Assembly: GCA_900073065.1 (NCBI GenBank)
Contig: FJOG01000032.1
Location: 467,631 to 480,851 of the forward strand
DNA length: 13,221 nucleotides
DNA from: Phialocephala subalpina
Taxonomy: Eukaryota > Ascomycota > Leotiomycetes > Helotiales > Mollisiaceae
Direction of reading: 5' to 3'
Made by a program: the position numbers and the translations under genes. Positions 9,081 through 13,221 of this stretch are shown here, piece by piece (position 1 is the stretch's first letter; every line of letters begins with the position of its first letter). Below the pieces are notes generated by a model that had not been told where the DNA came from, made no database searches, and was given only the letters and a program-made list of their open reading frames with translations.

Positions 9081-9124
9081 TGTTTAATGATCATAGTAGG
9101 GTATTTTAATGGTTTTTTTGGTGT

Positions 9125-9164
9125 GTGCTTTTGGCAGGGATATGCTTTGGCACGGGAATTCGGT
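9125..9164 (-). repeat. Right terminal inverted repeat of the Fot1-like element
   Basis: This is the inverted partner of 574-613, ending GGGAATTCGGT directly before TA (9165-9166). The five differences are all transitions. Similarity continues more weakly inward for about 20 bp. Confidence 0.93.
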
Positions 9165-9319
9165 TATTTATTCGATTTTGATTCTCTCGATCGATCGACC
9201 GATCGACCGACCCCTTTCTCGACTTACCCCTTTCTTCCAGCTCTAGTAGCTGCGTCCTTCGAGCATATATACGAACCTTCCCTTCCATTCTACGAGCATT
9301 CACCGTACATCCATACCAC
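9165..9319 (+). other. Right flank of Fot1, ordinary base composition
   Basis: This is the continuation of the sequence that ends at 573. It begins with the TA target duplication and contains a CGAT/CGAC simple repeat at about 9187-9211. It shares the 12-mer CGACCGACCCCT (9204-9215) with the left flank (432-443). No gene is recognised. An 86-codon open frame starting at 9087 crosses the inverted repeat, this flank and the start of the copia LTR, so it is not treated as a gene. Confidence 0.6.
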
Positions 9320-9567
9320 TGTTGATACTACAAGAGGAGATTACTAGGCTTGGTCGAAGGCCCCTAAATCGTTTATTGAGGGTAGCCGCAAGCTGGTGTC
9401 AGTTGCTGGTCACGTGTAGTGGGTCAAACTCTCATTCCATATGGAGTATAATTCAGGGGTAATCTCGCAGACTCTTATATCTTTACTCTCTTTCCCTAGT
9501 TAGTTCTCTAGACTTAATAATACGATCTTTTACTTATAGTATAATACTTAAACCTCGTAGTATCTTA
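9320..9567 (+). repeat. 5' LTR of the copia element
   Basis: The proposed LTR begins TGTTGATACTAC and ends near GTAGTATCTTA, so the ends carry an 8-bp inverted repeat (GATACTAC/GTAGTATC) close to the canonical TG start. It finishes one base before the primer-binding site. Length is about 248 bp, typical for fungal copia elements. The right end could be off by a base or two because the second LTR is not in the window. The first 180 bp are hardly mutated, unlike the interior. Confidence 0.78.
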
Positions 9568-9568
9568 T

Positions 9569-9582
9569 AGTTATAAGCCCAG
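9569..9582 (+). other. Copia primer-binding site, half initiator tRNA-Met type
   Basis: AGTTATAAGCCCAG differs by two G-to-A changes from GGTTATGAGCCCAG, the complement of the anticodon stem-loop of a fungal initiator tRNA-Met (CTGGGCTCATAACC). Priming from the internal, cleaved initiator tRNA is known for Drosophila copia and yeast Ty5. The position directly after the LTR supports the call. Confidence 0.75.
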
Positions 9583-9786
9583 AATTTTTTAAGGTTTAAT
9601 TACCGAAATAATCGCATATTTGGCCTACTTAATAAAAACATTAAAATTTGTCTCTTTCGATTACTTCCACTCGAAATAATCAACGATTGCCTGATTAATA
9701 GTATTTGCGATTACGAGGAGTTATTCGTTGTATACTTATATTTTATTAGAAGATTTACAAGTTTATTATCGCGATTATAAAATAAA

Positions 9787-11097
9787 ATAATAAAAGTAAA
9801 ACTTATTTTAGTAATTTTAATTAGAAAAGCAATTTACGTTAAATAGAAAGAAGTTATTAAAATGAGAGCAAATAAAGAAAATTTATAAAAGTATATTAAT
9901 TCGAATATATTTTAGAATAAGTTTTTAAAGTTAATTTAATTATTAATATTAATATTAATAAATATCAAAGCAAATATTATAATTATACTATTAATTACAC
10001 TTATAAAAAAACGGTTAAATAACGCTAAAAAAACGCGAGAATAATTTCTTTAATTAAGAAAATTTAATTTTCAAATTTAAACGCAAATAAAAAAAAGGAA
10101 TTGAAATTATTTAGAGAAATTTAATTTTATAAATTTAAAGTTTATTATTAGTAAAGCGAAGTTTATAAAGGCTTAGGAATAATAATTTAAGTTTTTATTA
10201 ATTAAAAATACTTATTTTATACGTTTAATTGCGAGATACTTTAATATATAATATATAATTTGAAATTAGAAATTATTTCGTTAAATTAAACGCAAAAAAG
10301 TAAAATTTTGGAAAAATAAAAAAAACTTAAAATTATAATAAAATTATCGATAAATATTAAATCGTAATTAAAAGATTAGTATTTTATATACGGCGAGGAT
10401 ATCACACTAAAAATCCTCGATATAATTGATAATTTAAAATTATATTATAATTTCCTTTAAATAATTTATTTAATTGTATTTATTTTTGCGGATATAATAG
10501 AAAAAGAATTATTAATAAAAGTAATATTATAAATATTTAAAGAATTTTTACGTTTTTATTAATAATAATATAGGAATATTTTAAATTAATCGAGAATTCG
10601 AAAGGTATAATATATTTACTCGATTACTAATAATAAAAAATAATAATAATAATAGTTTATTTTCAATAAATAAATAAATAAAGAGAAATTATAAAAATAT
10701 ACTTTATATATATATCGCAATTTATTAGTTCAAAGATTATTTATATATTATAAAAAACAAATAGAAACTATATTAGAAATTAAACTCGAATATTTAGAAA
10801 TAAATAAATAAGAAATTAGAAAATAATTAGAAAGTCCAAAAGAAAATCGATTAATTATATAAGAAAATTAATAAATAATAAAACGCGAAAATTATATTAT
10901 TTTAATTTCCTATAGAAAATTTAAAATATAAACTCTTAATATTAATCTCGAAATCTAAAAATATAATATTCTTAATATTATTAAATTATTATATTATAAA
11001 TATTAATAATAATAAATTTGATATTAATAAACTAATTAATAATAATTCATTTACTAATAATAATAATTCGATTTATAATATAAATATTATTTTATTA
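9787..11097 (+). pseudogene. Copia gag remnant with zinc knuckle
   Basis: The start is probably the ATA at 9787-9789 (a mutated ATG), followed by KVKLILVILIRKAIYVK, a stop and KEVIKMRANKENL. This matches the LTGxNYxxWKxxM opening of copia Gag. The middle contains YLFYTFNCEIL and a KILEK.KKLKII block typical of the UBN2/retrotran_gag region, then YGEDITLKILDIIDNLKLYY. A degraded zinc knuckle is at 10705-10740 (YIYIAIYQFKDY where CxCGxxHxxxxC is expected): each Cys has become Tyr and His has become Tyr. The region after it is rich in Asn and Lys. Gag would build the particle. An in-frame ATG exists at 9862-9864 but lies inside the conserved region. Only transitions are needed to explain the stops. 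Confidence 0.82.
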
Positions 11098-11303
11098 TTT
11101 AGAATATTTAATATACTTATAAATAATATTATTTTGGATTTTAATATTATATATTACGTAAAAAATAATAAGGATAAATTCGAGAATCTTATTTTTATCG
11201 TAATAAAAAAAACGCTTGGAATAAATAATAACGCGATTATAATTTATAATTAAAGAAATATTATTATTTTAATTTAATATTCGAATTACTTAAAAAGAAA
11301 AAA
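11098..11303 (+). pseudogene. Copia aspartic protease remnant
   Basis: The segment NNIILDFNIIYYVKNNKDKF followed by ENLI matches the copia protease opening (WILDSGAS.HVCN...F..L). The catalytic Asp is intact at 11137-11139, but the following S-G-A has become F-N-I by transitions. It shares the gag frame, so gag and protease belonged to one polyprotein. It is ended by a net frameshift near 11300 in a run of A. Confidence 0.78.
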
Positions 11304-12200
11304 ATTATTATTATAAATATTATTTTTTATTTTAATTTCCCGTTTATTATTATTAATTTCCATTTACTTAAAATTAAAAATATTATATAGGATATAAAAA
11401 GCGAATTATTTAAATGCGTTAATAATATAATATATTAAATATTATTCCGGGAAAATTAATAAATATTAGAATATAATTCGTTATTTTTAAAATTAAATTA
11501 CGTTATTAATTAAATAAATAATCATGTTTATATTACGTAGAATTCGTATTAATTTCTTTACGTAGTAAAAATTATAACTAGGAAATAATATAATCGAATC
11601 GAGTATTTATATATAGAAATACTCTTTTATTTACTATAATAAGCAATTGATTATAAGATTATAACTCACGAATTTAATTATATTTACGAGGTTTATAAAC
11701 TTGTTAAAATTTACGAAATCGTTTCTCGTAAATTAATAAAACGAGATTATTATTTTTATTATCAAATTACTAGTAATTGGATTTATATAAAAGAAAATAA
11801 TAAAAACAAATTTTAAATTTTTTATTTTTATTATAATATTTATTAGATAAATCATATTTTTTTACTTTTAAATCTCAAATAAATTATTATTATTATTTGC
11901 GTTAAATATTTTATAAGATAAATCAAATGGAAATAAAATTTCCAAGTAATAATTATTAAAATCGATAAATAGATTTTATTTAATAAAAATTAATACGAGT
12001 TAATTAACGAAAAAAATATTATTATCAAGTTTATTTCTTTTAATATATACGATTAGAATAATTTTACGGAGTATATTAAAAGAATAATTATAAATAGGAT
12101 ATATATTATTTATTTTATTATAAATTTTCTTCTAAATATATTTCTAAAGTTTTATTATACGATAAATTATTTATTAAACAAATTATTAAATAAATATTTA
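11304..12200 (+). pseudogene. Copia integrase remnant (pre-integrase zinc region and core)
   Basis: From about 11330 the frame gives FYFNFPFIIINFHLLKIK, matching the conserved VLYVPDLP.NLIS..LL segment. The GAG-pre-integrase zinc region follows, with AIDYKIITHEFNYIYEVYK; its CxxC is now Y-E-V-Y (11685-11696). The core contains INHIFLLLN, VIIIKIDK with the second catalytic Asp at 11964-11966, YELINEKNIIIKF, and NNFTEYIKRIII with the catalytic Glu at 12069-12071, 35 codons further on. Then comes FYYTINYLLNK, like the A..TA.YL.NR block. The first catalytic Asp appears changed to Asn near 11836. It would insert copia cDNA. Confidence 0.85.
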
Positions 12201-13221
12201 AAATAAATATTACCCTTAGTATTTCTTTAGAAATAAATGGGAATAAAAAGCTATTTACCGCAAATTACACATTTTAAAGTCTTTAATTATAAGATTTACC
12301 CTTTTATCAAAAACCGTTTAAAGTTTAATAAATTTAATTTAAGAATATATATAAATTATTTAATTAAATATAAATTTACGAATATTTTCTATATATAAAT
12401 ATTATTATTAAAACGCGTTATCTCGATTAGAAATATAATTTTTAATAAGAATACTTTTTATAACCTTATATTTAATAGGAAATTTATCGAATTAAAAATT
12501 ATATAAATTTAAAAAATTGTCGAAATTATTAAAATAAACGATTTTCTAAACGCGAATTACGAATTATATAAATATAAATATCAATTAAACGCTTATATTA
12601 AAAATATTGGAATTATTTATAAAATTAATATTAAGAAACTTAGAAATACGATTATTATCTAATTATTTTAATTATTTATATTAAAATTATTATTAGAATA
12701 AAATAACCAAGTTTTAAACTCCTCAAATAATTTTCTAATTATTAATAATCTTATTAAAAACTATTAAATAAAATATACGAAAAACCTATCGATCATTTTA
12801 ATAAATATAAGAAATAATATACTAAATATAAGAAATATATTTATATTAATATTTATATTAATATTTATATTAACGTTATTAAGTAATTAATACGCTAATA
12901 ATCAAATTATACTTCGATCGGATTAAATTCTTTTTTATCGACTAATAAAATCTTTAAATTCCTTCGCTTTAATAAACTTTAATTACTTTTAATTTAATAA
13001 AATATAATAAACAAATATTCGAATTAACGTTCGAAATCCAAAGATTTCTATTTAAAATATCGAGATTAAAAAACGCGCCAAACCTATAATTATTTACGAT
13101 TATAATAAACGTTTAAAAAAATGAGAAAAATATATTATATTAATTAATAACTTTTATAAAGATTTTATATTTTACGTTATTATAATAAAAATATTATATA
13201 CCCTTTATATTAAATTATATT
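12201..13221 (+). pseudogene. Copia pol: integrase C-terminus and linker to RT, truncated by window
   Basis: The frame continues with YLPQITHFKVFNYKIYPFIK and then INYLIKY, matching the conserved HLR.FG..AY..I....K...R...GYLVGY block that follows the copia integrase core. RVISIRNIIFN and then NAYIKNIGI mark the linker between integrase and RT. From about 12700 to the end the frame is followed but no block of the RT core is reached. Stops occur throughout, including at 12661-12663 and 13126-13128. RT and RNase H should lie beyond the window. Confidence 0.78.
12839..12874 (+). repeat. Three tandem copies of a 12-mer in copia pol
   Basis: Three consecutive copies of ATTTATATTAAT, the last ending AC. 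In the pol frame this encodes a repeated F-I-L-I unit. It may be an expansion that arose after mutation, or the mutated form of a repeated linker. A multiple of three keeps the frame. Confidence 0.7.

Larger units (their letters stand above)
574..9164 (-). mobile_element. Fot1/pogo-type DNA transposon, split by a chromovirus
   Basis: The two ends are inverted copies beginning ACCGAATTCCCGTGC, each immediately bordered by the dinucleotide TA (572-573 and 9165-9166). This is the target duplication expected of the Tc1/mariner superfamily. Homology between the arms stops exactly at the TA, which fixes the ends. Removing the inserted chromovirus and one copy of its target duplication leaves an element of about 2.2 kb, a normal size for fungal Fot1-like elements. 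It carries one gene, a transposase on the minus strand, in two pieces. The element is dead: transposase stop codons, a lost start codon and an altered catalytic residue. Superfamily placement rests on the DNA-binding and DDxD motifs described for the gene pieces. Confidence 0.92.
9320..13221 (+). mobile_element. Ty1/copia retrotransposon, 3' part outside the window
   Basis: A plus-strand element with 5' LTR, primer-binding site, leader (9583-9786), gag, protease and integrase in the Ty1/copia order, with integrase placed before RT. It is cut by the window edge before the RT core, so the 3' LTR and target duplication cannot be checked. Gag and protease share one frame from about 9787 to 11300. 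After a net one-base frameshift in an A-rich run near 11300 the next frame is followed without further shift to 13221. Stops are frequent and explained by transitions. Confidence 0.9.

Noticed and set aside
9106..9303. A 65-codon minus-strand open frame
   Set aside because: It is the antisense of the same unmutated segment, crosses the Fot1 end, and has no recognisable motif.
9087..9347. An 86-codon plus-strand open frame with an ATG
   Set aside because: It runs through the right terminal repeat of Fot1, the flank and the first bases of the copia LTR, three unrelated sequences, so it is a chance frame. It also contains a translated simple repeat (CGAT/CGAC).
9920..9965. ATTAAT/ATT-rich simple repeats through the copia gag
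   Set aside because: They are expected from RIP of ordinary coding sequence to near-pure A+T and do not form a defined tandem array.
12540..12900. A second copia gag starting near 12540
   Set aside because: The helical, charged reading looked gag-like at first, but it is in one frame with the integrase and lies after the conserved post-integrase block, so it is the linker before RT.
9500..13221. Mitochondrial or other organellar DNA because of the extreme A+T content
   Set aside because: The sequence follows copia gag, protease and integrase block by block with transition-type decay, and has no organellar gene or tRNA.
1..13221. CRISPR array, rRNA, tRNA genes, telomeric repeats, bacterial operons
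   Set aside because: No regularly spaced repeats, no cloverleaf or rRNA core sequence, no TTAGGG runs and no intact bacterial-type genes were seen.

Overview
The window is a block of nested, dead transposons from an AT-rich compartment of a fungal genome, most likely a filamentous ascomycete (Pezizomycotina). No intact protein-coding gene is present. The reason is visible throughout: coding sequence can still be followed for kilobases in a constant reading frame, but it is full of stop codons and conservative-site losses that are all explained by C-to-T and G-to-A changes. The remaining C is mostly in CpG, while CpA and TpG are scarce and TpA is abundant. This is the footprint of repeat-induced point mutation (RIP).

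Three elements are recognisable. (1) A Fot1/pogo-type (Tc1/mariner superfamily) DNA transposon occupies 574-9164 on the minus strand, with about 40-bp terminal inverted repeats and TA target duplications. Its transposase of about 653 codons starts at 9080, runs down to 8293, is interrupted, and resumes from 1905 to 732. (2) The interruption is a complete Ty3/gypsy chromovirus, 1906-8287, minus strand, with two 348-bp LTRs, a 5-bp target duplication AGAAT, a polypurine tract, and gag, protease, reverse transcriptase, RNase H, integrase and chromodomain remnants in that order. (3) To the right, on the plus strand, a Ty1/copia element begins at about 9320 with an LTR, a primer site matching the anticodon region of initiator tRNA-Met, gag with a zinc knuckle, protease and integrase. 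It runs off the window at 13221 before the reverse transcriptase core.

Only short stretches look like ordinary sequence: the flank at about 339-573, its continuation at 9165-9319, the first 320 bp or so of the transposase gene, the LTRs of the chromovirus and the copia LTR. The two flanks were contiguous before the Fot1 insertion. The order of events that can be read is Fot1 into the flank, then the chromovirus into Fot1. The copia insertion is about 155 bp from the Fot1 end and cannot be ordered relative to the others. RIP then inactivated all three.
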